A stretch of DNA of 64,000 nucleotides from Bacteroidota bacterium (GTDB lineage Bacteria; Bacteroidota; Bacteroidia; Chitinophagales; LD1): the NCBI GenBank assembly GCA_018267385.1, contig JAFDYN010000007.1, forward strand, positions 1 through 64,000, written 5' to 3'. How positions within the stretch are numbered: the stretch's first letter is position 1; every line of letters starts with the position of its first letter. This document shows positions 7,917 through 17,004 of this stretch, piece after piece. The notes beneath the pieces were generated by a model that did no database searches, was not told the origin of the DNA, and saw nothing but the letters and a program-made list of their open reading frames with translations. The translations under genes were made by a program, and so were the position numbers.

Positions 7917-9356
7917 TCATTGTACGGCTACACGCCTTGTGCTTATGATCTTTCGGTCTTTAGTATCTGATACAGTGATCAGGTAACTGCCAGATGTGAT
8001 CTCAGATGTGCTAAAGGCTATTTGGTGGATGGATGGGCTACCAGAGTAGAGCACTTTTATGGGGCGCCCCATCATATCGCTGATGACCACATCTACCTCA
8101 GCTGCTTCTACCTCGTCTATCATAATGGTGGCTTGTGCAGCTATGGGATTAGGATACACGGAAAGCAACTTCGCATCAGGGACATTCACTATACTCAGAG
8201 TCGGGCCGAGATTGCTTTTCAGTCTCGCTATACGATCCATGTGATGGCTATTATTAAAATAGAGGAAATCTCCGGCAGCAATTATTTTTCCATTCGACTG
8301 AACACCAGTACAATAAATACCCCCTTGGTCAAAGCCATTATTGAGATTGAATGTCGCATCATAGGTGCCATCTACATTGATGCGCACCAGCCCGAGCACC
8401 CCTACGCCGCGGTAGCCTGTCACGTAGCCCCCCACGAGCATTTTACCATCAGGCTGTATGACCACACTGGTAGGTGTATTCTGGTCAAACCCACTGCCAG
8501 CATCAAATGAATGATCTAAAGATCCATCATCATTTAATCTGTGTATTTCAGAATTGAGTGTTACGATCTTGCCATCATTTCTCACTGCGAAGGTGCCGAG
8601 ATAACCTACAGACCGCGCCACAAATGTAGGGTCTACATTGCCCATTGAGTCGATTCGCACAAGACCCGTATCAGCTACTCCATTGAAATGATCAAAGTCC
8701 CCGCTGACGAGCAGTTTACCAGATGGTAATGCGTATACCTTATCAATACCTCCAATGTTGCCTGTGCCGATATTGAAGCCGCTATTATCCAATATACCAG
8801 AAGAGGTCAGGCAGATTAGATTCTTCGGTATTATTGATCCGTTCAGCGTCAGGTCGCCTCCTACATATATCTTGCCTGATGGGAGTTCTGTGATAGATCT
8901 TACCCGGTTACCTTGATTATTGAGCACAGTATCCGGGTCAAAACTCATATCAATGGATCCATCATTATTCAGTCGCGCTATATTGTAGCGACGTATGCCA
9001 TTGATGCTATCAAAGTTGCCCCCTATCAGAATCTTGCCATCAGACTGTACATAGATGCACCTTACAGCGGGCCAAGTAGAGGAGGGAGATGATGTGACAC
9101 CACGACTGGTAGCAAGAAAACTATTGTCACATGTGCCGTCTGCATTCAGCCGTATAATGCATGCCCTCGGTGTACCGTTATAGGTCTGGAAGCTACCGCC
9201 AAGTAATATCTGATCGTTTGGCAATACGGTCATACAATAGACATCATCATCAAATCCGGATCCCGACTGAAAAGTGGCATCTAAAGAATCTGTCGGCAGC
9301 GCATAGAGCGATGCATAAAAGGAACACAGCAGAAAAGCAGCGATAAAATTTTTCAT
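7917..9356 (-). CDS. Secreted delta-60 repeat protein with type IX sorting domain
   Basis: A 479-aa protein with an N-terminal signal peptide (start MKNFIAAFLLCSFY) and about seven delta-60 repeats of roughly 55 residues. Each repeat has a glycine strand such as ILLGGSF, ILIGGNF or IYVGGDL and a motif of the form R-L-N-x-D-G-x-x-D-x-x-F. The last 80 or so residues (VYPNPIAAQATIMI to the end) form a type IX secretion C-terminal domain, seen in proteins cleaved and attached at the Bacteroidota surface. It is probably a beta-propeller-like surface or secreted protein whose ligand is unknown. The gene diverges from the helical-repeat protein at 9458. Confidence 0.85.
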   Translation of the reverse strand: MKNFIAAFLLCSFYASLYALPTDSLDATFQSGSGFDDDVYCMTVLPNDQILLGGSFQTYNGTPRACIIRLNADGTCDNSFLATSRGVTSSPSSTWPAVRCIYVQSDGKILIGGNFDSINGIRRYNIARLNNDGSIDMSFDPDTVLNNQGNRVRSITELPSGKIYVGGDLTLNGSIIPKNLICLTSSGILDNSGFNIGTGNIGGIDKVYALPSGKLLVSGDFDHFNGVADTGLVRIDSMGNVDPTFVARSVGYLGTFAVRNDGKIVTLNSEIHRLNDDGSLDHSFDAGSGFDQNTPTSVVIQPDGKMLVGGYVTGYRGVGVLGLVRINVDGTYDATFNLNNGFDQGGIYCTGVQSNGKIIAAGDFLYFNNSHHMDRIARLKSNLGPTLSIVNVPDAKLLSVYPNPIAAQATIMIDEVEAAEVDVVISDMMGRPIKVLYSGSPSIHQIAFSTSEITSGSYLITVSDTKDRKIISTRRVAVQ

Positions 9357-9377
9357 ATATTTTGTTTAGTTGATGAT

Positions 9378-9411
9378 TTTGCCTGATTTCAAAACTAGGT
9401 CTCTAATTTTG
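9378..9411 (+). promoter_or_regulatory. Promoter upstream of the 496-aa helical protein
   Basis: TTTG at 9378-9381 and TAATTTTG at 9404-9411 are separated by 22 nt and match the Bacteroidota -33/-7 pattern, with slightly long spacing. The predicted start lies about 40 nt before the ATG at 9458. Confidence 0.45.
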
Positions 9412-9457
9412 TACTCCAGGCATCATTTTTTTCAAAGATTAAAAGTCGGACGATCAT

Positions 9458-10948
9458 ATGGCACGTACTACAGGCAGTGATGATTTGTTTAAACTGATAC
9501 ACTCGCTTAGTCCCGAGGAGAGAGGCTACTTCAAAAAGCTCTCTGGCCGGCACTCTGCCGCAGATAAGATTTATGTCAGAATTTTTGACGACATAGTGAC
9601 TCAAACCGAATTTGAAGAAACAAGCCTGAAGAAGAAATACGCAAACTACGTGGTACTCAAGGTAAGGCTCTTTGACCAGATACTCCAAAGCCTGGTACTG
9701 CAGCAAAAGGATGATCATAAACTACAGCTACTTCAGGAAATCATGCACATATCCCTCCTACGGGATAAAGGCCTCAGTAATAAAGCAGAACAGGTAGCGC
9801 AGAAAGCCTTGGACAGGTCGCTCGAGACCGGAGAATTCGCCTTGGCCTATGAGCTGACCCATCTGGTCTACCATCTCCGAAAACAAAGCTGGAAACCCGG
9901 AGACAGACTGCGGCATATCCGGCAGTACGAAGCGGACTGCCAGGAGGTCATCGCCAAGATGCTCAACAGGGAGCAGTATGTACTAGCCACTCAAAAACTA
10001 ATGGCTATTGAACTGGATCACTTGAGCGGAAGCCAGAATGCTATTGATGTCGACAAGATGCCCGACATCCGATTCCTCCGTGACAAAACCCGGGTTCTCT
10101 CTGTAAGCAATGAGAGGCACCGCCTCTTGGCACTGCGACAGTATTATACGGTAAAGTCTGACGCAGAGAATTTTGTCAAAGCATCAAAAGAGCTGTATGC
10201 ACACGAGATGAGCCTCTGGCAAAATGATGATCCGCTTCGTTCTGCAGAGATGCTGGTCAAAGTCATAGCGGCTTATGTATCTGCGCTGATCATCATGACG
10301 AGAACCGCAGAAGCGGACGAAGTGGTAGAGCAGCTGAATACTATCAAACTGCCGGGCAAGACTTTGCGAGATGAAAATGCGCTTCGCTACACATACCTGA
10401 AGCAATATACACTTTGGGCACTCGGAAAACATAAGCAAGGCATGGATTTCTCCCGGGAGATGCTCAACAGGTTAAACCGACACAAGGATGTTCAAAGGTA
10501 CCGCAGTTATTTTATGGAGGTTTTAAGATCAAAGCTGCTTTTTGAATTTTCGTGTGGAGATTTTAAGTCTATGCAGTTGACTATCCACCAATTAGATGAG
10601 ATGAATGTGAAATCGAGCTATCCCAATTATTTGAAAAGTATTGAGATCCTTAATATTCTATCGTTGGCAGATATTAAAAACTATGCCGCGCTTAAAAAAT
10701 CGATTGCCCTATTACCCGAAAAAACAAAACCCATAGCCCTAAGCAGCAGTGAAAAATCCGTACTGGCTACCCTCAAAAAAATCCGACCGGACAATGAAAA
10801 GGAAATATGGAAGCAAATGAAAGAAAGCCTGGTAGCTGACCCTGTGCTTATATTTGGTCAGCCCACGATGCTGTACTGGGTAGAAAGCCAACTAACCAAA
10901 AAATCTATCGGCACTATCATTCAGGCCAGGGGTTACTCCTGGAAGTAG
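9458..10948 (+). CDS. Large alpha-helical protein of unknown function
   Basis: A 496-aa soluble protein that appears almost entirely helical, with TPR-like helix pairs such as LSNKAEQVAQKALDRSLETGEF (about 105-126). The N-terminal block DDLFKLIHSLSPEERGYFKK (8-27), followed by KIYVRIFDDI and LKKKYANYVVLKVRLFDQIL, resembles a conserved but uncharacterised family I recall from Bacteroidota genomes. There is no signal peptide, so it is cytoplasmic. The 3' end overlaps the convergent MurF-Alr gene by 16 bp. No catalytic motif is visible, and a scaffold or adaptor role is only a guess. Confidence 0.75.
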   Translation: MARTTGSDDLFKLIHSLSPEERGYFKKLSGRHSAADKIYVRIFDDIVTQTEFEETSLKKKYANYVVLKVRLFDQILQSLVLQQKDDHKLQLLQEIMHISLLRDKGLSNKAEQVAQKALDRSLETGEFALAYELTHLVYHLRKQSWKPGDRLRHIRQYEADCQEVIAKMLNREQYVLATQKLMAIELDHLSGSQNAIDVDKMPDIRFLRDKTRVLSVSNERHRLLALRQYYTVKSDAENFVKASKELYAHEMSLWQNDDPLRSAEMLVKVIAAYVSALIIMTRTAEADEVVEQLNTIKLPGKTLRDENALRYTYLKQYTLWALGKHKQGMDFSREMLNRLNRHKDVQRYRSYFMEVLRSKLLFEFSCGDFKSMQLTIHQLDEMNVKSSYPNYLKSIEILNILSLADIKNYAALKKSIALLPEKTKPIALSSSEKSVLATLKKIRPDNEKEIWKQMKESLVADPVLIFGQPTMLYWVESQLTKKSIGTIIQARGYSWK

Positions 10949-13440
10949 ACACGCTTCACCCGGGCCGAGATACCCGTCAGGATCTCATAGGCTATGGTGC
11001 CGGCGGCTTTGGCCACCTCCTCTACGCGCGGATGTGCCCCGAAGACGATCACCTCATCGCCCTCGCGGGCATCTATACCGGTGATATCTATCATGGTCAT
11101 GTCCATACATACATTGCCTATGACGGGTGCCAGATGGCTGCCTACGAGCATCCGGCCGGTGCCATTGCTCAGGCGGCGCTCCAGGCCATCGGCATAGCCT
11201 ATACCTACGGTGGCGATGGTCTTGTCTGTTTCCACTTTGCCCACGCGGCCATAGCCTACGGATTCGCCCGCTTTCACATGCTTGATCTGCGAGATGGTGG
11301 TCTTCAATGTAGAGACCGGCAGCAGTCGCGCCTGCACGGCCGGGGTCGGGTCGAGCCCATAGAGGCCGATGCCGAGGCGCACCATATCATACTGCGCCGT
11401 GGTGTGGCGGGAGATGCCGCTCGAGTTGAGTATATGCCTGATCACAGGATAGCTGAATGCCGCACAGATCCTGGCGCTCATCTGCTCAAAGGACGCTATC
11501 TGCCCGCGTGTGAACGCATCATACTCCGGCGCCTCACTGGCGGCGAGGTGCGAGAAAACAGAAGCCACCTCGATGCTCTCTGCGGCCTTGATGCGGTCTA
11601 TGAGCGCAGGGATATCGTGCATCTCAAAGCCGAGGCGGTTCATACCCGTCTCCAGCTCTACATGTATCTTATACCGTGCCGTAGCAGACTTGCGCTTCAG
11701 CTTGAGTATGGCTACGAACTTATCCAGCAGCGAGAGGCTGTAGATATCGGGCTCCAGGCCGTGCGTGACCATGGCCTCAAAGCTGCGCTCCTCGGGATTC
11801 ATGACCATGATGGGTAGCGTGATGCCATTCTTGCGCAGCTCTACGCCCTCATCAGCGTAGGCCACTGCGAGGTAGTCCACCCGGTTGAACTGCAGCACAT
11901 TGGCTATCTCATAGCTACCACTGCCGTAGCTGAAAGCCTTGACCATAGCCATGAGCTTTGTCTCTGGCCGTAGCAGTGATTGATAGACCTTGAGGTTATT
12001 GACCACCGCATTGAGGTTGATCTCCAGCACGGTCTGGTGTGCTTTTTTCTCCAGCAGTTTGGCTATCCGCTCAAACTCAAACTGGCGCGCACCCTTTAGC
12101 AGGATGACCTCATCATGCAGGGTAGTAGTGTCAAACTCTTTCAGCATCTCCTCGGTAGTGCTGTAGCAGATCAGCTCTGCGAGCCCCGCCGCCTCAAAGA
12201 TCTTTTTCTCGCGGGAGATAGACGGGCCTATGCCTATGAGGCGGTAGATGCCGTTTTGCTTCAGCAGTTTGGCCACCTCTGTGTAGAGGTCCAGCTCGCT
12301 GCGCCCGCTCTGGAGGATGTCTGAGAGGATGATGGTCTTGCGCGGATGCTGGTTTTGCTGGCGCAGAAAGTCTATGGCTATACGCAGCGACTCAAAGTCA
12401 GAGTTGTAGCTGTCGTTGATCAGTGAGCAGTTATTGATAGCATCGCGCATCTCCAGGCGCATGGCTATGCGGGTGAGGAGGCGCATACGGGCACGCAGCA
12501 TACCAAAGTCTTTGCCCAGTACCAGGAGCATGCAGGCACAGTGCATCGCATTCTCTACTGAGGCCTTGTCTGCAAAGGGGATCTCAAAGTCGAAATCCTG
12601 GCCGTGATACTGCGCAGAGACGTAGGAGTGGTTATTCTGCTGCAAGATAGAGGTGACGCGCACATCTGCATCTGAGTGCTGCGACCAGGTGAAGACCGGT
12701 ATGGCGTCGGCACCCTTCAGTCCATTGATCTCGGTGATGGCCTGATTGACATCTGCGTGATCCTTGCAGTAGATGAGGCGGTCCACCTTGGTAAAGAGCT
12801 TCAGTTTTTCCTTTGCCTTGTGCTTCAGGTTTAGAAAGCCCTCATTGTGCGCCTCGCCTATATTGGCAAAGATGCCGAGTGTGGGTTGGATGATGCGTGC
12901 CAGTTTATCCATCTCGTCACTTTCAGAGATACCCGCCTCTATGATGGCCAGGTCCTGCCGGTCGCTCATCTGCCAGAGCGAGAGGGGCACACCTATCTGC
13001 GAGTTGTAGCTCTTGGGGCTGCGTACGATCTTGTAGTCCTCATGGAGCAGCTGGTAGAGCCATTCTTTGATGATGGTCTTGCCATTGCTGCCGGTGATGC
13101 CGATCACGGGATATTGAAATTTGCTCCGGTGATAGCCAGCCAGCTTTTGCAGTGCAGCGATAGTATCTTTTACCACTATGAAATTGGCCCTGGGATAGCG
13201 CTCAGCCCAGTCGGCCTTGGTCACTACAAAGTTCTGTACACCACGCGCAGTGAGCTCGGCTATGAACTGATGCCCATCCTGCCGCGCCCCCGGCAGCGCA
13301 AAAAAGAGGCTGCTATCCGGATACTGTACCCTGCGGCTATCGAGCAGCAGGTGCTGAATGATCTTCTCCTCTCCGGCGCCCGCGTATAGTTTGCCGCCTG
13401 CCGCTTTTGCCGCTTCTGCTATGGTGTATCCTTTATTCAT
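10933..13440 (-). CDS. Bifunctional MurF ligase / alanine racemase
   Basis: An 835-aa fusion typical of Bacteroidota. The N-terminal half (about 1-465) is UDP-MurNAc-tripeptide:D-Ala-D-Ala ligase (MurF), with the Mur-ligase ATP loop GITGSNGKT (114-122), IIEAGISESDEM (about 166-177) and NDSYNSDFES (342-351). The C-terminal half (about 468-835) is a PLP-dependent alanine racemase, with PLP lysine Lys501 in MVKAFSYG, the tyrosine region YDMVRLGIGLYG and the VCMDMTMIDI strand. The fusion couples D-alanine supply to its use in peptidoglycan precursor synthesis in the cytoplasm. A TAnnTTTG box lies upstream. Confidence 0.95.
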   Translation of the reverse strand: MNKGYTIAEAAKAAGGKLYAGAGEEKIIQHLLLDSRRVQYPDSSLFFALPGARQDGHQFIAELTARGVQNFVVTKADWAERYPRANFIVVKDTIAALQKLAGYHRSKFQYPVIGITGSNGKTIIKEWLYQLLHEDYKIVRSPKSYNSQIGVPLSLWQMSDRQDLAIIEAGISESDEMDKLARIIQPTLGIFANIGEAHNEGFLNLKHKAKEKLKLFTKVDRLIYCKDHADVNQAITEINGLKGADAIPVFTWSQHSDADVRVTSILQQNNHSYVSAQYHGQDFDFEIPFADKASVENAMHCACMLLVLGKDFGMLRARMRLLTRIAMRLEMRDAINNCSLINDSYNSDFESLRIAIDFLRQQNQHPRKTIILSDILQSGRSELDLYTEVAKLLKQNGIYRLIGIGPSISREKKIFEAAGLAELICYSTTEEMLKEFDTTTLHDEVILLKGARQFEFERIAKLLEKKAHQTVLEINLNAVVNNLKVYQSLLRPETKLMAMVKAFSYGSGSYEIANVLQFNRVDYLAVAYADEGVELRKNGITLPIMVMNPEERSFEAMVTHGLEPDIYSLSLLDKFVAILKLKRKSATARYKIHVELETGMNRLGFEMHDIPALIDRIKAAESIEVASVFSHLAASEAPEYDAFTRGQIASFEQMSARICAAFSYPVIRHILNSSGISRHTTAQYDMVRLGIGLYGLDPTPAVQARLLPVSTLKTTISQIKHVKAGESVGYGRVGKVETDKTIATVGIGYADGLERRLSNGTGRMLVGSHLAPVIGNVCMDMTMIDITGIDAREGDEVIVFGAHPRVEEVAKAAGTIAYEILTGISARVKRVYFQE

Positions 13441-13451
13441 GTAGACAGGTG

Positions 13452-13459
13452 CAAATCTA
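13452..13459 (-). promoter_or_regulatory. TAnnTTTG -7 box before murF-alr
   Basis: Minus-strand TAGATTTG lies 11 nt before the ATG at 13440 and is an exact -7 consensus match. The region 20 nt upstream is AT-rich but has no clean TTTG. The leader would be very short. Confidence 0.4.
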
Positions 13460-13552
13460 AAGTTTTATAGTGTTTTAAATTTTGGACGCGATGCCGCCAT
13501 TTTGCTAACAGGCGGTTTGAGATTTGACTCTCCGGGAGTCGGAGGCAGGCTC

Positions 13553-13582
13553 CAAAACACAAAGTCCGCCGAAGCGGACTCT
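13553..13582 (-). terminator. Terminator of the small secreted protein gene
   Basis: On the minus strand the hairpin agtccgc-ttcg-gcggact has a 7-bp stem and a stable UUCG tetraloop. It is followed directly by tttgtgtttt, so it looks like a Rho-independent terminator for the gene ending at 13613. A second small hairpin, gactc-tccgg-gagtc, lies at 13526-13540. Confidence 0.7.
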
Positions 13583-13612
13583 GCAAACCATTAACTCTAA
13601 ATTAAATCTGTA

Positions 13613-14086
13613 TCAGAACTTGATCACCAGCTTATTGAATGGATCATCGCTCAGGGCATATTTCACCTCAGTAGCTTCCTTAGCTTCATCAGCTTTCAGG
13701 TAGAGGTCCAGCCCCACCAGCGCCGTGTTGGTCTTGATAGATTTGGCGATATACTTTTGGTATCCGTCTATCTTAAAGATGACGCGTACCGATTCGCCCA
13801 TTGCGCCCTTATTGAGGGCCACGGCATAGTTGCCATCTTGGTCTAGGCTGGCTGCTACCAGCTCATCGCCAAATTTGCCGAAGTTGATCTTCGCATCCTT
13901 GATCGTTTGATATGTTTCCGCGTCTACCAGCTTGCCCGATATCACCATGATCTCGGGATGGTTGATAGCCGCATTGAGCACCGCCTGTGTAGATGGCAGC
14001 AGTTTGGCTTTGTCTGCGCAGCCTTGCGCTTGCATGTTGGTGGCCACCAGGCCCACAGCGATGAGGATCATCAGTAGCTTTTTCAT
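13613..14086 (-). CDS. Small secreted protein with carboxypeptidase-regulatory-like fold
   Basis: A 157-aa protein with a clear signal peptide (MKKLLMILIAVGLVATNMQA). Residues about 48-125 read like a carboxypeptidase-D regulatory-like beta sandwich: ISGKLVDAETYQTIKDAKINFG, DGNYAVALNKG and VRVIFKIDGYQKYIAK, the pattern of self-modification domains common in Bacteroidota exported proteins. It is periplasmic or secreted, and its partner is unknown. A Shine-Dalgarno-like aaaggaga precedes the ATG, which is unusual in this window. The gene has its own hairpin terminator and long non-coding DNA upstream, so it is likely monocistronic. Confidence 0.75.
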   Translation of the reverse strand: MKKLLMILIAVGLVATNMQAQGCADKAKLLPSTQAVLNAAINHPEIMVISGKLVDAETYQTIKDAKINFGKFGDELVAASLDQDGNYAVALNKGAMGESVRVIFKIDGYQKYIAKSIKTNTALVGLDLYLKADEAKEATEVKYALSDDPFNKLVIKF

Positions 14087-14518
14087 AATTCTCTCCTTTT
14101 ATTTTATATATGTACTAATCCGATTGTTTGGAATAAGACGGCGGGTAGACCAATTTATTTTGCAGGATAGGGTCGAAACAACTAACGAGCTTTTTTCTTC
14201 AGCCAACTGATTTTTCATCTGCTTCCTGATGCAAAGATAACGCTGAAACCCGCACTATGTGCAGGCTTCAGCACTTATTAAAATGAAACGAAGGAGAAAA
14301 TCGGCGAACGAAACTTTTTTGTATTTCCTTAACGAGAGCCTATTTTAAACGTGCCTTTTTTCATCACGAACGGCTCATAGATTTGTCATGAAAACAAAAC
14401 AACAAAAAACACATTTGATTTATTTATAAAAATTGGTCTGCGTTCCTATTCCCGAATAAGTGCAGGTAAATAACCCCCGGCATACCAGCAAATCTTTCCT
14501 ATGCATTCCAATGGTCCT

Positions 14519-14636
14519 GGCTTTCAAGCCGGGGTAACCCGTCAATCCCTCCTTGGCTTTAGCCAAAGCGAGCCTCTGAAACATTTAGGCTAAAGCCCAA
14601 TACATTCCGCGACGTTGACCCTCGGCCTAAAGGCCG
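14519..14636. repeat. Cluster of hairpin repeats with ggc-aag-gcc arms
   Basis: Three related dyads are packed here: ggctttcaagcc (14519-14530), the pair ggctttagcc (14555-14564) with ggctaaagcc (14588-14597), and cggcctaaaggccg (14623-14636). The outer two are followed by ggggtaac or gggctacc, suggesting copies of one small repeat unit in different states of decay. Confidence 0.5.
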
Positions 14637-14735
14637 GGGCTACCGGAATGCTTAAGCAAGCCATTTCATAAAGTAGACAAGATTCCATGGACCAGACTCA
14701 CATAGCCGTCGAAGATACGGTGCTTCAACCTGTAG

Positions 14736-14787
14736 GTTCTTCCCTCTCCTTCGGAGAGGGAAGATGCCGAAGGCAGATGGGTGAGGT
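14736..14787. repeat. 52-nt interspersed repeat, copy 1
   Basis: A 52-nt unit differs at only three positions from the one at 23880-23931. It contains the dyad ccctctcc-ttc-ggagaggg and ends ggcagatgggtgaggt. It ends exactly where the ABC exporter stop codon begins on the other strand. Confidence 0.75.
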
Positions 14788-16611
14788 CTACTCAAACGCC
14801 TGCAGCTCCACCAGCTTCGCATACAGACCGCCGCCAGTCAGCAGCGTGCTATGCGTACCGCGCTCGGCTATGCGGCCCTCGCTCATCACGATGATCTCGT
14901 CAGCATTCTGGATCGTAGCCAGGCGGTGCGCTATCACGATCGTGGTGCGTCCCTTCATCAGGTTAGACAGGGCGTCCTGTACCAGCTTCTCAGACTCAGA
15001 GTCCAGCGATGACGTAGCCTCATCCAGTATCAGCACCGGCGGGTCTTTCAGCACCGCGCGGGCGATGGTCAGGCGCTGGCGTTCGCCACCACTCAGGCGG
15101 CCACCGCGGTCACCTATCACCGTATCATAGCCCTGCGGCAGGCGGGAGATGTAGTCATGCGCATTGGCCACGCGGGCTGCATCCTGTATCTGCTCATCAC
15201 CGATCCCCTCCTTGCCAAAGAGGATGTTGTTGCGCACCGTATCATTAAAGAGGATCGGCTCCTGGCTCACTACTCCAAAGAGGCCACGCAGGTCGGCTAT
15301 CCTCAGCTGGCGTACATCGGTGCCATCTATCTCTATACTACCGCCCGTCACATCATAGAAGCGCGGCAGCAGGTCTGCCAGTGTCGTCTTGCCGGCGCCG
15401 CTTTGGCCCACGAGGGCTATCACTTTGCCCTTGGCTATAGTCAGGTCGATGCCTTTCAGTATCTGTCTGTTTGGGTTAGACGGATAGTGGAAGGAGACAT
15501 TCTTATATACAATAGACTGGCTAAACAGCGCCGCAGGTTTCGCATCAGCGGCCTCTACGATAGTATTCGGCGCGTCCAGTATCTCAAAGACCCGCTCTGA
15601 GGAGGCCAGGCCAATATTGATCTTATAGAAAGCCGTAGAGAAGCTCTTCGCCGGCTGTATCAGCAGCGAGAACATGGCGATATATCCGATAAACGTAGCC
15701 GCCTCCATCTCCCCCCGCAGCACCAGCCCGCCGCCAAACCACAGCACGAGGCTGAAAACCGCGATAGCCAGAAACTCCGTGAGCGGTGAGCTCAGCTCAT
15801 AGCGGCGGTTGATCGCATTTCCCTGCTGATAGTGCAGCTCATTGGTCTCTTCAAACTGGCGCTTCTTATACCCCTCCGCACCAAAGGCCTGCACGATACG
15901 CAGGCCAGAAATGCTCTCCTCTACTATGGACATAAAGCGCCCTATCGTCTCCTGTATATTCTGCGACTGGCGCTTGAGCGTCTTGCCTATGCTGCCTATC
16001 AGCAGTCCCACCACGCCCAGCATCACAAACACGAAGAGCGTGAGTTTGGCACTCAGCATGAGCATCCAGGTGAGGGAGAGGATGATATTGACCGGCTCAC
16101 TGATGATCACCTCCAGCATGCTGAATATCCAGCCGTCTATGGCGCGGATATCGTCCGTCATGCGCGTGATCAGGTCGCCCTTGCGCTCCTGGCCGTAGTA
16201 GCTCAGCGGCAGGCTCAGCAGCTTGCCAAAGACCTCATTGCGCAGGTCGCGCATCACGCCTGTACGGATGGGCGATAGCACCCGCAGCGCCAGGTAGCGG
16301 AAGAAGTTCTTCAGGAAGATGACTAATATGATCGCCACGCAGACCTCCAGCAGCGCCTGCGCCGGGCCATGTATACGCTTCTCTGTAGAGAGTATATACT
16401 TGATGTATTCCAGGATCGAGTTGGCATTGGCGGTCAGGACCGGTTTCACCGTCACATCCGGCACCTGGTTGAAGATGAGCTGCAGCAGCGGGATCACCAT
16501 CACTACAGAGAAAAGGGAGAAGACCGCCGTCAGCACATTGAAAAAAAAGTTAAGCGCACCGAGTCCGGTATACGGCCTGAGATAGCTGACTATTCGCTTG
16601 AAATTTGACAC
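14788..16611 (-). CDS. MsbA-like ABC exporter (fused membrane and ATPase domains)
   Basis: A 607-aa half-transporter that would act as a homodimer in the inner membrane. Six hydrophobic helices occupy about residues 20-330. The ATPase domain has Walker A VGQSGAGKT (401-409), Q-loop VVSQEPILF, signature LSGGERQR (506-513), Walker B VLILDEA (526-532) and the H-loop AHRLAT. The order and length match MsbA/lipid A flippases and related multidrug exporters, so lipid export is the best guess. The start is a GTG at 16611 because no ATG occurs before residue 38. A TATCTTTG promoter box ends only 4 nt before it. Confidence 0.85.
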   Translation of the reverse strand: MSNFKRIVSYLRPYTGLGALNFFFNVLTAVFSLFSVVMVIPLLQLIFNQVPDVTVKPVLTANANSILEYIKYILSTEKRIHGPAQALLEVCVAIILVIFLKNFFRYLALRVLSPIRTGVMRDLRNEVFGKLLSLPLSYYGQERKGDLITRMTDDIRAIDGWIFSMLEVIISEPVNIILSLTWMLMLSAKLTLFVFVMLGVVGLLIGSIGKTLKRQSQNIQETIGRFMSIVEESISGLRIVQAFGAEGYKKRQFEETNELHYQQGNAINRRYELSSPLTEFLAIAVFSLVLWFGGGLVLRGEMEAATFIGYIAMFSLLIQPAKSFSTAFYKINIGLASSERVFEILDAPNTIVEAADAKPAALFSQSIVYKNVSFHYPSNPNRQILKGIDLTIAKGKVIALVGQSGAGKTTLADLLPRFYDVTGGSIEIDGTDVRQLRIADLRGLFGVVSQEPILFNDTVRNNILFGKEGIGDEQIQDAARVANAHDYISRLPQGYDTVIGDRGGRLSGGERQRLTIARAVLKDPPVLILDEATSSLDSESEKLVQDALSNLMKGRTTIVIAHRLATIQNADEIIVMSEGRIAERGTHSTLLTGGGLYAKLVELQAFE

Positions 16612-16615
16612 AGGG

Positions 16616-16623
16616 CAAAGATA
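16616..16623 (-). promoter_or_regulatory. TAnnTTTG -7 box abutting the ABC exporter start
   Basis: Minus-strand TATCTTTG, an exact consensus match, ends 4 nt before the GTG start at 16611. No clear -33 element is seen. If it is the promoter, the message is leaderless or the true start lies further in. Confidence 0.4.
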
Positions 16624-16695
16624 GGAGAAGGAATGAGTAATGGCAGATAACGGTGAAATGTCAGCGGTAGTATCCTATGGGATTCGCCTGTACAG

Positions 16696-17004
16696 TTATA
16701 TGCGCTTCTTTATTTCTGCCGGCTCTCTTTTAAAATGGATGATGCCCACGATCCGTATTTCGGCTATGTCTGGGAGCACCTGATAGTAGATACCATAGGG
16801 GAACTTCCTGATCACACACCTTCTATAGCCTTTATATACCTCCTGATAGATCTTGGGTGTCTTGGATATAGACTCGATAGATTGGTCTACTGACTCAATA
16901 AATTTATCTCCCAAACCTATCTGCTGTGTTTCATACCATATGAATGCCGTATCCAGGTCTATCTCCGCTTCCGATAGGATGGAAACATGATACTCCACTT
17001 TCAC
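16696..17004 (-). CDS. RelE/ParE-family toxin
   Basis: A 102-aa protein of the RelE/ParE toxin superfamily. Marks are YHVSILSEAEIDLDTAFIWYE at the N-terminus, the GDKFIESVDQSIESISKTP helix, the strand YRRCVIRKFPYGIYYQV (about 61-77) and the closing IRIVGIIHFKREP. RelE members cut mRNA at the ribosome and ParE members poison gyrase; sequence alone does not say which applies here. The GTG start overlaps the antitoxin stop (GTGA), the usual coupling of such pairs. The two genes form a self-contained module between the ABC exporter and the Bat operon. Confidence 0.85.
   Translation of the reverse strand: MKVEYHVSILSEAEIDLDTAFIWYETQQIGLGDKFIESVDQSIESISKTPKIYQEVYKGYRRCVIRKFPYGIYYQVLPDIAEIRIVGIIHFKREPAEIKKRI

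Larger units (their letters stand above)
14087..14787. other. 700-bp intergenic region with repeat hairpins
   Basis: No gene is seen. Next to 14087 is the leader of the minus-strand secreted-protein gene. The stretch 14280-14460 is AT-rich and has no recognised feature. From about 14519 to 14636 there are three short hairpins with related arms. A 52-nt element shared with 23880-23931 fills 14736-14787 and abuts the stop of the ABC exporter gene. Confidence 0.6.

Noticed and set aside
14280-14460. Possible small RNA or short peptide in AT-rich DNA upstream of the secreted protein gene
   Set aside because: Only a 13-codon frame and no stable hairpin or promoter pair could be supported.
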